Shown piece after piece: positions 24,560 to 32,641 of a DNA stretch of 64,000 bases (the stretch's first letter is position 1; every line of letters begins with the position of its first letter). The DNA is from Candidatus Nanopelagicales bacterium (GTDB taxonomy: Bacteria > Actinomycetota > Actinomycetes > S36-B12 > CAIYMF01), in NCBI GenBank assembly GCA_025456065.1, contig JALOLH010000002.1:1-64000 (forward strand). The letters run 5' to 3'. A program made the position numbers and the translations under genes. The notes beneath the pieces were generated by a model. The model was given only the letters and a program-made list of their open reading frames with translations. It did no database searches and was not told the origin of the DNA.

Positions 24560-25048
24560 ATGCCGGTGCCGAGGCTGCTCGTGGTGCACCACACGCCCTC
24601 GCCCGCCGTGCGGGCGCTGCTCGAGGCCGTCGTCGCCGGGGTCCGCCTGCCCGACGTGCGCGAGGTCGGTGACCTCGCGCTGGACGTCGAGCCGGCCCTC
24701 TCGGCGACGGCGTCGGACGTGCTCGCGGCCGACGCGGTGGTGCTGCTCACCCCCGCGAACATCGGGTACATGAGCGGTGCCCTCAAGCACTGCTTCGACA
24801 CCATCTACTACCCGTGCCTGGACGCCACCCGGGGCCTGCCCTACGGCCTCGCGGTGCACGGCAACGACGACACCGCCGGGGCCATCCGCTCGGTCGAGAA
24901 GGTGGCGGGCGCCCTCGGCTGGGCGCCCGCCGCGCCGGTGCTGTCGACGATCGGGAACCCTGAGCCGGCGGTCCTCGCCACCGCCCAGGAGCTCGGCGCC
25001 ACCCTGGCGCTGGCCGCGCTCGAGCGCGGGGAGCGGCGGGCGCGCTGA
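24560..25048 (+). CDS. Flavodoxin-fold NAD(P)H-dependent FMN reductase family protein
   Basis: A 162-residue protein. LLVVHHTPSPAVRALLEAVV resembles the first strand and phosphate loop of flavodoxin-like folds. TPANIGYMSGALKHCFDTI is the characteristic FMN-contact segment of NADPH-dependent FMN reductases and flavoprotein WrbA relatives. YGLAVHGNDDTAGAIRSVEK would form the later FMN loop. It likely binds FMN and carries out a reduction in the cytosol; the partner is unknown. It starts leaderless and stands alone between hairpins and the sortase gene. Confidence 0.75.
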   Translation: MPVPRLLVVHHTPSPAVRALLEAVVAGVRLPDVREVGDLALDVEPALSATASDVLAADAVVLLTPANIGYMSGALKHCFDTIYYPCLDATRGLPYGLAVHGNDDTAGAIRSVEKVAGALGWAPAAPVLSTIGNPEPAVLATAQELGATLALAALERGERRAR

Positions 25049-25140
25049 TCCGCGGCCCCGAGCGGCGGGCGATGATCCTCACCGGAGTGCACGTGGTGAC
25101 TGCGGCGTCCTGGTCGGGATCACGAATCCCAGGACGCACC

Positions 25141-25146
25141 TACCAT
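25141..25146 (+). promoter_or_regulatory. -10-like TACCAT for the sortase gene
   Basis: Ends 7 nt before ATG 25154. This spacing is one reason to prefer that start over ATG 25145, which overlaps the hexamer. Confidence 0.45.
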
Positions 25147-25153
25147 GGTGGCG

Positions 25154-25921
25154 ATGCCTCGATTCCGTGCCACGGGGGTCGTGCTCGTCGGGATCGCCGT
25201 GCTCGCGGGGTGCGGCGCGATGCCCGAACCGGGGCGCGCCGCGGCGCAGGCAGCGGAACCGAAGGCGGCCAGCGCGGCTCCCCGTCCGATGCCAGTCCCC
25301 AGCCCGGCACGCGCAGGCACCGACGCGTCCCCTGCGCCGTCACCCACGACCCCGGCCCGGCCCGCCCGCTCGCCCGAGGCGCTTCCCCTCGCCAGCGATG
25401 GCCGTCCCCGCCCCGCGCGGCTCACCATCCCCGCGCTGGACCTGGTCGACCTGCGGGTCCGCCCGCACGAGGGCACCCCGGACGATGCGCAGGGCACGCG
25501 CATCCAGGACGCCGGCAGCCTGGCCAGCCCGTTCGGGACGGGCGGGTTGGTCGGACCGGGTGGCATCGGCAACCACCTGATCACGGGGCACCGCATGTCG
25601 TCGACCAAGCCCTTCGCCGACCTGCCGCGCCTGCGCAAGGGCGCCCGGGTGCACGTGGAGACGAAGGACCACCGCTACACCTATCGCATCGTCGAGACGC
25701 GCATCACGTCGTTCCGCTCCCCGCGGTCACTCCGGGAGCAGTCGGCCGCGGTCCCCGGCCGCCCGAACGCCCGCCCCGAGCGCGCCATGATCACCCTGTC
25801 GACGTGCCGCACGCCCGAGGACCACGCGGAGGGCAACTTCTGGTCCGACGAGTTCGGCAACCCGGAGCACCGGATCGACAAGGTCGGCGTCCTCGTCGCC
25901 GTGACGCCGGTCCGACCCTGA
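25154..25921 (+). CDS. Lipoprotein-type class E/F sortase
   Basis: A 255-residue protein. The N-terminus VLVGIAVLAGCGAMPEP has a lipobox (LAGC), so the protein is predicted to be lipid-anchored outside the membrane rather than held by a transmembrane helix as in most sortases. A long Pro/Ala linker (to about residue 85) leads to the beta-barrel sortase domain. His is in NHLITGHRMSSTKPF, Cys in ITLSTCRTPED and Arg in EHRIDKVG. All three catalytic residues seem present. Actinobacterial class E/F sortases attach surface proteins to the wall or have unknown targets. No LPxTG-type substrate gene is visible nearby. Confidence 0.8.
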   Translation: MPRFRATGVVLVGIAVLAGCGAMPEPGRAAAQAAEPKAASAAPRPMPVPSPARAGTDASPAPSPTTPARPARSPEALPLASDGRPRPARLTIPALDLVDLRVRPHEGTPDDAQGTRIQDAGSLASPFGTGGLVGPGGIGNHLITGHRMSSTKPFADLPRLRKGARVHVETKDHRYTYRIVETRITSFRSPRSLREQSAAVPGRPNARPERAMITLSTCRTPEDHAEGNFWSDEFGNPEHRIDKVGVLVAVTPVRP

Positions 25922-25922
25922 C

Positions 25923-25969
25923 CGGGCCGAACCCGGCCCGCTGCGCCCCAGCGCCAACCGGTGGGGCGC
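25923..25969 (+). terminator. Two consecutive GC hairpins after the sortase gene
   Basis: CGGGCCG/CGGCCCG (25923-25929, 25934-25940) with a 4-nt loop is followed by GCGCCCCA/TGGGGCGC (25943-25950, 25962-25969). They separate the sortase gene from the phosphatase operon. Confidence 0.5.
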
Positions 25970-26016
25970 CGAGCACGGGGGACCGCCGCTCGAGCGCGGG
26001 TGACGCGGTCGACTCC

Positions 26017-26022
26017 TAGCCT
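26017..26022 (+). promoter_or_regulatory. -10-like TAGCCT for the PAP2/flippase operon
   Basis: Ends 6 nt before GTG 26029, the first gene of a five-gene run, so it is the likely operon promoter. Confidence 0.5.
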
Positions 26023-26028
26023 GCAGGT

Positions 26029-26667
26029 GTGCTGCGCAGGCGCACGTCCGACGCCGTGGGCATGGCCGTCGCCCTGACGGTGTTCGGCGCCTCGGCAGCG
26101 GTCGCATCGCAGGGCCTGCTGCGGGGCGAGGAGCGCGTCTTCAGGCTGGTCAACGGCCTGCCGGACCCCCTCTACGTCGGCATCTGGCCCTTCATGCAGT
26201 TCGGGGTGTTCGTGACGATCCCGATCCTCATCGTCGTCGCCCTGCTGATGCGCCGGACCCGCCTGGCGGTCGCGATGGCGATCGGGGGGATCGGTGTCTA
26301 CCTCCTGGCCAGGGTGGCCAAGGGCTGGGTCGACCGGGGCCGGCCACCAGCGCTGCTCGCCGACGTGACGCAGGGTCGGGAGACGTTCGCCGGCGGCAGC
26401 CTCGGCTACCCCTCGGGCCATGCCGCCGTCGCCGGCGCGCTGGCCGTCATGCTCGCGCCGTACCTCCCGGCGCGCTGGCGGTGGCTCCCCCTGGCCCTGC
26501 TCGTGATCGTGGCGGTCGGACGCCTGTACGTGGGCGCCCATCTCCCGCTCGACCTGATCGGCGGGGCTGCCCTGGGGGTCGCTGCGGGCTGTGCCGCCAA
26601 CCTGATCGTCTCCGTCCCCGGCGCCCCGGCGCAGCAGTCCCGACCAGCGCAGGAGGCGAGGCCATGA
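26029..26667 (+). CDS. PAP2-family membrane phosphatase (first of three)
   Basis: A 212-residue multispanning protein. The three acid-phosphatase motifs are complete: KGWVDRGRPPA (KxxxxxxRP), YPSGHAA (PSGH) and GRLYVGAHLPLD (xRx5Hx3D). It would remove phosphate from a lipid phosphate such as phosphatidic acid, a prenyl diphosphate or phosphatidylglycerophosphate, at the outer face of the membrane. It starts a run of five same-strand genes and overlaps the next by 4 nt, with AGGAGG serving that start. The partner genes (flippase-like, kinase fusion) suggest work on a transported lipid. Confidence 0.88.
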   Translation: MLRRRTSDAVGMAVALTVFGASAAVASQGLLRGEERVFRLVNGLPDPLYVGIWPFMQFGVFVTIPILIVVALLMRRTRLAVAMAIGGIGVYLLARVAKGWVDRGRPPALLADVTQGRETFAGGSLGYPSGHAAVAGALAVMLAPYLPARWRWLPLALLVIVAVGRLYVGAHLPLDLIGGAALGVAAGCAANLIVSVPGAPAQQSRPAQEARP

Positions 26668-27824
26668 CGCTCGACGGTGAGCGTGCCGCACCCGCTGCCC
26701 CCTCGGACGCCGCGGTGGACGCCGCGGACGTCACGTCCCCCGAGCCGCCCCCGAGGCCCCGCCTGCCCCCGGGCGTCCGGCGGGTGCTGCAGGTGCTCGT
26801 CTCGCTCACCGTGCTCGTGGCCATCTTCTGGTACGTGTTCCAGCAGGTGGCCGGCGTCTCCGAGGTGTGGGCGGCCATCAGCACGCTCACGTGGCGGGAG
26901 GCAGCCGTCCTCTTCGTGATGACCGGGTTCAACCTGTTCACCTACTGGATGGTGGTCGTGACCGCCACGCCCGGCCTGACGTACCCCAAGGCCGCTGTGC
27001 TGACGCAGTCGACGACGGCGGTGGCCAACTCGGTCCCCGCGGGGGGCGCGATCGCCGTCGGGCTCACGTACACGATCCTCTCGTCCTGGGGCTTCTCGAA
27101 GGCGCGGGCGACCGTCTCGGTCGTGATCACCGGGATCTGGAACAACTGGCTCAAGCTGGCGCTGCCGGTCGTCGCCCTCGCCCTGCTCGCCCTGCAGGGC
27201 GAGCGGGGGGGCGGTCAGCTGATCGCGGCCCTGCTCGCCGTGGGCGGCCTGGTCGGGGCCATCGTCGTCTTCGGCCTGGTCCTGAGCCGCGAGCGGTTCG
27301 CAGCCCGGGTCGGCCTGGTGACGGGCCGGGCGGCCAGCGCGCTGCTCCGGCTCGTCCGGCGGCCCCCGGTGCACGGGTGGGACCTCGCGGTCGTGAAGTT
27401 CCGCAACCGCGTGATCGGCCTGGTCCGGCACCGCTGGATCGCACTCACCGCCGCGACCATCCTCAGCCATGTCGCCCTGTACCTCGTGCTCGTCACCGCA
27501 CTGCGCGTCATGGGCGTCTCCGACGACGAGGTCGGCTGGGCCGCGGTGCTCGCCGTCTTCGCCTTCGCCCGGCTCCTGACCGCCATCCCGCTCACCCCGG
27601 GCGGGGTCGGGGTGGTCGAGCTGGCCCTCATCGCCGGCCTGGTCCGGGCAGGTGGCGACAGCGCGCAGGTGGTCGCCGCGGTGCTGCTCTTCCGGATGCT
27701 CACCTACGTCCTGCCGATCCTGCTCGGGGCGCTCACGTACGTCGTCTGGCGTCGCAAGCGGTCGTGGTGGAGCGACGCTGCCCCACCGCTGCCCCCGGAG
27801 CTGACCTTCTCCGGTGCGGGGTGA
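26664..27824 (+). CDS. Flippase-like integral membrane protein (LPG synthase TM / UPF0104 family)
   Basis: A 386-residue protein starting at ATG 26664 with AGGAGG upstream. A charged Pro-rich N-terminus (about 40 residues) precedes roughly eight hydrophobic segments. AVANSVPAGGAIAVGL and AIPLTPGGVGVVELALI are the two Pro-Gly-Gly signatures of the family that includes the membrane half of MprF. MprF-type modules flip lysyl-phosphatidylglycerol across the membrane. No aminoacyltransferase domain is attached here. It overlaps both neighbours by 4 nt, one PAP2 phosphatase on each side, so a lipid translocation role tied to dephosphorylation is plausible but not shown. Confidence 0.8.
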   Translation: MTLDGERAAPAAPSDAAVDAADVTSPEPPPRPRLPPGVRRVLQVLVSLTVLVAIFWYVFQQVAGVSEVWAAISTLTWREAAVLFVMTGFNLFTYWMVVVTATPGLTYPKAAVLTQSTTAVANSVPAGGAIAVGLTYTILSSWGFSKARATVSVVITGIWNNWLKLALPVVALALLALQGERGGGQLIAALLAVGGLVGAIVVFGLVLSRERFAARVGLVTGRAASALLRLVRRPPVHGWDLAVVKFRNRVIGLVRHRWIALTAATILSHVALYLVLVTALRVMGVSDDEVGWAAVLAVFAFARLLTAIPLTPGGVGVVELALIAGLVRAGGDSAQVVAAVLLFRMLTYVLPILLGALTYVVWRRKRSWWSDAAPPLPPELTFSGAG

Positions 27825-28534
27825 GCGCGCCCGCCGGCCGAGCGGAGCCCGCATTCGTGCGGCGTCAGGCGGACCTCGTCGGCGCGCTGGCCGGGCTGGG
27901 CGTCGCCGTGCTGTGCGCCGTCGTGGCGTCCTCGGGAGCGGTCCCGCCCCTGGAGCGATTCGCCTTCCACCTGGTCAACGACCTCCCGGACTGGCTGCGG
28001 GGGCTCGCCTACCCGGTGCAGCTGCTCGGGGTCCTCGCGCTCCCGTTGCCGCTGGCCGTCGCCGCCGCCCTGCTGCGCCGATGGCGGCTGTGCGTGGCAC
28101 TCGCGGTGCTCCCCGTCGTCAAGTACGCCGTGGAGTTCGGCGTCATCAAGGCCACCGTGGACCGAGCTCGCCCGTTCCAGTCGGTGTGCCGCGAGGACCC
28201 CACCTGCGGGCACTTCCGCGACGTTCCCCTCCACGGACCCTCGTTCGTCTCCGGGCACGCCATGATCGCTGGGGCCCTCGTGGTCCTCCTCCTGCCCTAC
28301 CTGTCGCGCCGCTGGAGCGCCCTCGTGATCGCGCTCGCCGCGGGCGTGGCCCTGGCGCGCGTGTACCTGGGAGCGCACAACGTCCTCGACGTGGTGGGGG
28401 GCCTGGCCGTGGGCGTGCTCATCGGCTCGCTGCTCAACCTGGCGCTGGGCGTCCCCACCGACGTGGCGGTGCGCCGATCCCCCGGGAGTCGTCGAACGCT
28501 GCGGGCCCCCTCAGCCCGGACGCCGTCCCCTTGA
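27821..28534 (+). CDS. PAP2-family membrane phosphatase (second of three)
   Basis: A 237-residue protein beginning with GTG in the stop of the flippase-like gene. Motifs are intact: KATVDRARPF, VSGHAMIAG and ARVYLGAHNVLD. A Cys pair in SVCREDPTCGHF, between the first and second motifs, lies in an extracytoplasmic loop and may form a disulfide. Its sequence differs enough from the first PAP2 to suggest a different lipid substrate. The C-terminal 25 residues are basic. Confidence 0.88.
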   Translation: MSAPAGRAEPAFVRRQADLVGALAGLGVAVLCAVVASSGAVPPLERFAFHLVNDLPDWLRGLAYPVQLLGVLALPLPLAVAAALLRRWRLCVALAVLPVVKYAVEFGVIKATVDRARPFQSVCREDPTCGHFRDVPLHGPSFVSGHAMIAGALVVLLLPYLSRRWSALVIALAAGVALARVYLGAHNVLDVVGGLAVGVLIGSLLNLALGVPTDVAVRRSPGSRRTLRAPSARTPSP

Positions 28535-28634
28535 CCGTCATCGGGTGGCCCCACACCATGGACGAGCGCTGGTGACCCACCGCGAACACTCGTCGAACCC
28601 CCTGTCTCCCGGCAGGGTCGCAGTGGGAGGCCGT

Positions 28635-30401
28635 ATGGGGGCGGAATCCGCAGGAGTCCGGCAGGCGGCGGTGCCCCGCCCCAGCCCCGTGCTCAGCGCG
28701 GTCCACGGGCCCGCGCTCGGGGACGTGGGCCAGCAGCGGACCCTGCGGGTCGCCGGGGTCAGCCTCTCCGGCCGCCGGCGCCGCCCTTCCGGGGACAAGC
28801 CGCCACTGCCGCACGAGCTGGGGACGGCCGGGCGCATCTGGCTGGCCTTCGCCGTGTGCGCCGTCCTGCTGTGGCTGTCCCTGTTCGTCCTGCCCGGCTC
28901 GCCGGACTGGTGGGGCCGGCGCGACATGGGAGTCGTGCAGTGGCTGGCCGACCTGCGCACCGAGCCCGTCACCACGGTGATGCAGGCCCTGCACGCGCTC
29001 GGCTCGGCGTGGTTCATCCGGCCCCTGCGCTGGGCGATGATCCTGGTCCTCGTCCTCTACCGGAAGTGGCGGATCCTCGCGGCCGTGATCGTGGCGTTCA
29101 TGGCCGTCAGCCTGATGGTGGGCCTGGTCGCCCGGATGGTCCATCGCCCACGGCCGTTCGTCGAGATCATCGGCGACTGGGTGGGCTACTCCCACCCGTC
29201 GGCGCCGGTGGCGGTGCTGGCGGTCACGTTGGCCGCCCTGGGGCTGTCGCTCATCCCGAGGGGTCGGTGGCGGAGCGCCTGGTTCGTCGCCAGCGGGGTG
29301 CTCGTCGCCCTGCTCGGCCTGTCCCGCACGTACCTGGGCGTCGACCACCCCTCGGACGTCGTCGTGTCGGCCGTGCTGGGACCCGCGGTCGCGGTGCTGG
29401 CCGTGCGGATCATCGCTCCGGAGGCGCTGTTCCCGGTCTCGTACCGGCGCGGCTCCACCGCCCACCTCGACGTGACCGGGCGCCGTGGCGAGGCGATCCG
29501 GCGCGCCCTCGCCGAGCAGATGGGGATCGCGGTCATCGACGTCGAGCCCTTCGGCCTGGCCGGCTCCGGTGGTTCGACACCCCTGCGGATCACGGTCGCC
29601 GGCGATCCCCCGAGGACCATCTTCGGCAAGCTGTACGCGCAGAGCCACCTGCGCTCCGACAGCCTCTACAAGATCGCCCGCACGATCCTGTACGGATCGC
29701 TGGAGGACGAGGTGCGCTTCACCACGGTCCGCCGACTCGTCGAGTACGAGGACTACATCCTGCTCAAGCTCAAGGATGCTGGGCTGCCCTCGCCCGAGCC
29801 GTACGGCTTCGTCGAGCTGACACCCGAGCGTGAGTACCTGATCGTCACGGAGTTCCTCCAGAACGCCCAGGAGATGGGCGAGGTCGAGCTCACCGACCAG
29901 ATCACCGATGACGCGCTGCTGGTGGTCCGACGCCTGTGGGACGCGGGGCTGGCGCACCGCGACATCAAGCCGGCCAACGTGATGGTGCGCGACGGACACG
30001 TGGTCCTCATCGATCCGGCGTTCGCGACGGTGCGGCCCTCCCCGTGGCGGCAGGCCGTCGACCTGGCGAACATGATGATCATCCTGGCCCTGCGCTCGAA
30101 CGCGGAGTACGTCTACGAACGAGCCCTGCGGCTGTTCTCCCCGGACGACATCGCCGAGGCCTTCGCCTCCACGCGCAGCATCACCGTCCCCACGCAGTCC
30201 CGTTCGTACCTCAGTGCGCTCAAGCGCAGGGAGGGCACCGACCTGATCGCACGCTTCCGTGAGCTGGCGCCCCCGCGCGACCCCATCTCGATCCAGCGGT
30301 GGAGCATGCGGCGCCTGCGGGTGACCCTCGGCGCGTTCCTGGTCCTGGTCCTCCTGGTCACGATCCTCATCGACAACGTCAGGGGGGTGGGGTTCGTGTG
30401 A
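28635..30401 (+). CDS. PAP2-like membrane domain fused to a Ser/Thr-type kinase domain
   Basis: A 588-residue protein; the start ATG 28635 has GGGAGG at 28625-28630. Residues about 60-255 are a multispanning PAP2-like region, but its active site looks lost. The first motif reads VARMVHRPRPF without the Lys, the second reads SHPSAP instead of PSGH, and the third has Asp in place of the catalytic His (SRTYLGVDHPSD). Residues about 265-540 are a protein-kinase-like domain. IFGKLYAQ may carry the ATP-binding Lys, HRDIKPANVMV is the catalytic loop, and LIDPAF replaces DFG. One C-terminal transmembrane helix follows. A pseudo-phosphatase membrane anchor with a cytoplasmic kinase is the simplest reading. 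In this operon it could phosphorylate a lipid or control the flippase. Confidence 0.78.
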   Translation: MGAESAGVRQAAVPRPSPVLSAVHGPALGDVGQQRTLRVAGVSLSGRRRRPSGDKPPLPHELGTAGRIWLAFAVCAVLLWLSLFVLPGSPDWWGRRDMGVVQWLADLRTEPVTTVMQALHALGSAWFIRPLRWAMILVLVLYRKWRILAAVIVAFMAVSLMVGLVARMVHRPRPFVEIIGDWVGYSHPSAPVAVLAVTLAALGLSLIPRGRWRSAWFVASGVLVALLGLSRTYLGVDHPSDVVVSAVLGPAVAVLAVRIIAPEALFPVSYRRGSTAHLDVTGRRGEAIRRALAEQMGIAVIDVEPFGLAGSGGSTPLRITVAGDPPRTIFGKLYAQSHLRSDSLYKIARTILYGSLEDEVRFTTVRRLVEYEDYILLKLKDAGLPSPEPYGFVELTPEREYLIVTEFLQNAQEMGEVELTDQITDDALLVVRRLWDAGLAHRDIKPANVMVRDGHVVLIDPAFATVRPSPWRQAVDLANMMIILALRSNAEYVYERALRLFSPDDIAEAFASTRSITVPTQSRSYLSALKRREGTDLIARFRELAPPRDPISIQRWSMRRLRVTLGAFLVLVLLVTILIDNVRGVGFV

Positions 30402-31243
30402 GCGCTCGTGTCGCCGCCCTCGCGCTGGTGAGCAGTGCCCTGGTGCTCCCCGGGTGCGCCAACCGCCTGACGGACAACACGCCGGTCTGCGGTGAGGCCA
30501 GCTCCGCGCTGGTCCTCGCCGCACAGGCTCTGCCCGGCACGGCCTACGTGCCCTGCATCAACACGCTGAAGACCGACTGGATGTACCAGGACCTGCAGGC
30601 CCGGCGCGGCCTGGCCACCTTCACCCTGGGCTCGGTGGCCCTGGGGACGACGTTCCTCCGGGTCAGCCTGCAACCCGACTGCGACACGTCGTCGGCGCGC
30701 GCGGTGCCCAGCGACGAGGCCGGTGCCCCACTGTTCGTCGATGTCCACGACGACGACCAGCTGCGCGTCGTCGTGATTCCGGACGGGGATGGCGTGCCAC
30801 TCTCGGTGTACGCGTCCGAGCTGGTGGGTGGGCTGGACGGCACCACGCTCGCGGATCGGACGATGGTCGCCAGGCTCGACGCCCGGGACCTCCCGGTCGC
30901 GTCGCGCGCCGACGAGGCCCACGAGTCCGCTGCTGCGGTGCTGCTGGTCACCGTCAGGGACTCGGAGCGGCGGACGGTCACAGTCCTGCTGCCCGACGAG
31001 GACGAGGAACGGACCGCCGTGCCCGCCGACGACCTCCTCGAGACGCTGCGCGACGTCAGCGAGCCTGCGGCCTACACCGGCGCCTGGTACTACCCCTTCG
31101 CCCACGGCTGCGTCGTGTACCGCTTCGACGCCCACGGCAGCGGCGTGGCCACCATCGAGACCGACGTCAAGGCGGCCCTCGGCCTGTACGACGCCGAGGT
31201 GATGCGCGCGCAGGCGCGGGACCAGGGGTACGACGTGCGGTGA
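30398..31243 (+). CDS. Lipoprotein of unknown function, last gene of the PAP2/flippase operon
   Basis: A 281-residue protein starting at GTG in the stop of the kinase fusion gene. VSSALVLPGCANRLT is a lipoprotein signal with Cys near residue 20, so it should sit on the outer face of the membrane. The rest has repeated Asp-rich turns (VDVHDDDQLR, LLPDEDEERTA) and a Cys-containing FAHGCVVYRFDAHGSG. I know no family for it. The coupling implies a function in the same system, perhaps sensing or binding the processed lipid outside the cell. Confidence 0.65.
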   Translation: MSARVAALALVSSALVLPGCANRLTDNTPVCGEASSALVLAAQALPGTAYVPCINTLKTDWMYQDLQARRGLATFTLGSVALGTTFLRVSLQPDCDTSSARAVPSDEAGAPLFVDVHDDDQLRVVVIPDGDGVPLSVYASELVGGLDGTTLADRTMVARLDARDLPVASRADEAHESAAAVLLVTVRDSERRTVTVLLPDEDEERTAVPADDLLETLRDVSEPAAYTGAWYYPFAHGCVVYRFDAHGSGVATIETDVKAALGLYDAEVMRAQARDQGYDVR

Positions 31244-31257
31244 CCGGCCCGGGCTGC

Positions 31258-31277
31258 CCCCGCGTTCAGGTGCGGGG
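31258..31277 (+). terminator. GC hairpin after the lipoprotein gene
   Basis: CCCCGC (31258-31263) pairs with GCGGGG (31272-31277) across an 8-nt loop, 15 nt after the operon's last stop. There is no U-tract. Confidence 0.4.
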
Positions 31278-31346
31278 CCGCGCTGGCGCACCACGGGCGT
31301 GCAGCCGCATCCTTGGACCCCCGACCTCGACCCGGAAGGCCCTGCC

Positions 31347-32384
31347 GTGCCCATCACCTTCGGCCTGGACACCTTCGGCGACATGACCCTCGACGACGAC
31401 GGCGCCCCGAAGCCGGCCGGGCAGGTCATCCGCGACCTCGTCGAGCAGGCGGTGCTCGCCGACCGACTGGGGATCGACCACCTCAGTGTCGGGGAGCACC
31501 ACCGCGACGACTTCGCCGTCTCCGCCCCGGACGTCGTGCTCGCGGGCATCGCGACGCAGACCGAACGGATCACGCTGGGCACCGCGGTCACGGTGCTGTC
31601 CACCGATGACCCGGTGCGCGTCTACGAGCGGTTCGCGACGCTGGACGGCCTCTCCCGTGGGCGGGCCGAGATCACGGCCGGCCGCGGCTCCTTCACCGAG
31701 TCGTTCGCCCTGTTCGGGTACTCGCTCGCGGACTACGACGTGCTCTTCGAGGAGCGCCTCGCCCTGCTCCTCCAGCTGCTCGACGAGCAGCCGGTCACCT
31801 GGTCTGGCGAGACGCGGCCGCCGCTTCGCGGGCAGCAGGTCTTCCCACGGACCGAGCGCGGCCGGATCCCGCTGCGGGTGGGCGTGGGCGGCACGCCCCA
31901 GTCGGTGGTCCGCGCGGCGCGCCTGGGCCTGCCGATGGCGCTGGCCATCATCGGCGGGGACCCGGCACGGTTCGCACCCTTCGCGGAGCTGTATCGGGGC
32001 GCCCTGGAGCAGTACGGCCATCCCGGCCTGCCGCTGGCGATCCACGCCCCGGGGCACGTCGCCGAGACCGACGAGCAGGCGGTCGAGGAGCTGTGGCCGC
32101 ACTACGCGACGATGTTCGGCCGGATCGGCCGGGAGCGGGGCTGGCCGCCGCGGACGAAGGACCAGTACCTCGACGAGGTCCGTGCCGGCTCGCTGCACGT
32201 CGGCTCGCCCGAGACGGTCGCGGCCAAGGTCGCGCGGACGATCCGGGGCCTGGGCGCGCAGCGCTTCGACCTCAAGTACTCCAACGGACCCCTGCCGCAC
32301 TCGCGGCTGCTGCGCTCGATCGAGCTGTACGCCACCGAGGTCGTCCCGCGAGTGCGGGCCGCGCTCGGAGCCTCCGATCAGTAG
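31347..32384 (+). CDS. Luciferase-like flavin (FMN/F420) oxidoreductase
   Basis: A 345-residue TIM-barrel protein. The start GTG 31347 has GGAAGG at 31334-31339. ITFGLDTFGDM is the first strand, and LGIDHLSVGEHHRDDFAVSAP is the typical luciferase-like active-site segment. AITAGRGSF-like text (EITAGRGSFTESF) and VGVGGTPQSVVRAARLG are the phosphate-binding parts of this family. These enzymes reduce or oxygenate organic substrates with FMN or F420; the cofactor cannot be told from sequence alone. A single gene, followed by tandem repeats. Confidence 0.85.
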   Translation: MPITFGLDTFGDMTLDDDGAPKPAGQVIRDLVEQAVLADRLGIDHLSVGEHHRDDFAVSAPDVVLAGIATQTERITLGTAVTVLSTDDPVRVYERFATLDGLSRGRAEITAGRGSFTESFALFGYSLADYDVLFEERLALLLQLLDEQPVTWSGETRPPLRGQQVFPRTERGRIPLRVGVGGTPQSVVRAARLGLPMALAIIGGDPARFAPFAELYRGALEQYGHPGLPLAIHAPGHVAETDEQAVEELWPHYATMFGRIGRERGWPPRTKDQYLDEVRAGSLHVGSPETVAAKVARTIRGLGAQRFDLKYSNGPLPHSRLLRSIELYATEVVPRVRAALGASDQ

Positions 32385-32387
32385 CCG

Positions 32388-32520
32388 TTCCGCCCCCTCG
32401 CGGCGATTCGATCCACGTTCGCTCCGCCCCCTCGCGGCGATTCGATCCACGTTCGCTCCGCCCCCTCGCGGCGATGCGATCCAAGTTCGAGCGCGGCCGC
32501 GGCGACTTGATCCAAGTTCG
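32388..32520. repeat. 34-bp tandem repeat, three near-identical units plus a divergent fourth
   Basis: Units at 32388-32421, 32422-32455 and 32456-32489 share CTCCGCCCCCTCGCGGCGAT and then TCGATCCACGTTCG. A weaker copy fills 32490-32520 (ACTTGATCCAAGTTCG). There are no spacers between units, so this is not a CRISPR array. Confidence 0.9.
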
Positions 32521-32551
32521 AGGGCGCCTGCCGGCTCAGGACTTGGATGGA

Positions 32552-32641
32552 GTCAGCGGGGAGCCGGGAGCGGGGCGCGCAGCGCGGGGAGCCGGGCGCG
32601 CAGCGCGGGGAGCCGGGAGCGGGGCGCTCAGCGGGGGGCGC
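32552..32641. repeat. Low-complexity AGCGCGGGGAGCCGGG-type repeats
   Basis: Irregular copies of GCGGGGAGCCGGGAGC and GGCGCTCAGCGGGG follow the 34-bp repeats and reach the stop of the lyase gene. An inverted half-copy, ACTTGGATGGAGTC (32541-32554), precedes them. The whole 257-nt gap holds no gene that I can support. Confidence 0.7.

Noticed and set aside
32388..32520. CRISPR-like direct repeats.
   Set aside because: Units are directly abutting with no unique spacers, and no cas genes are present.
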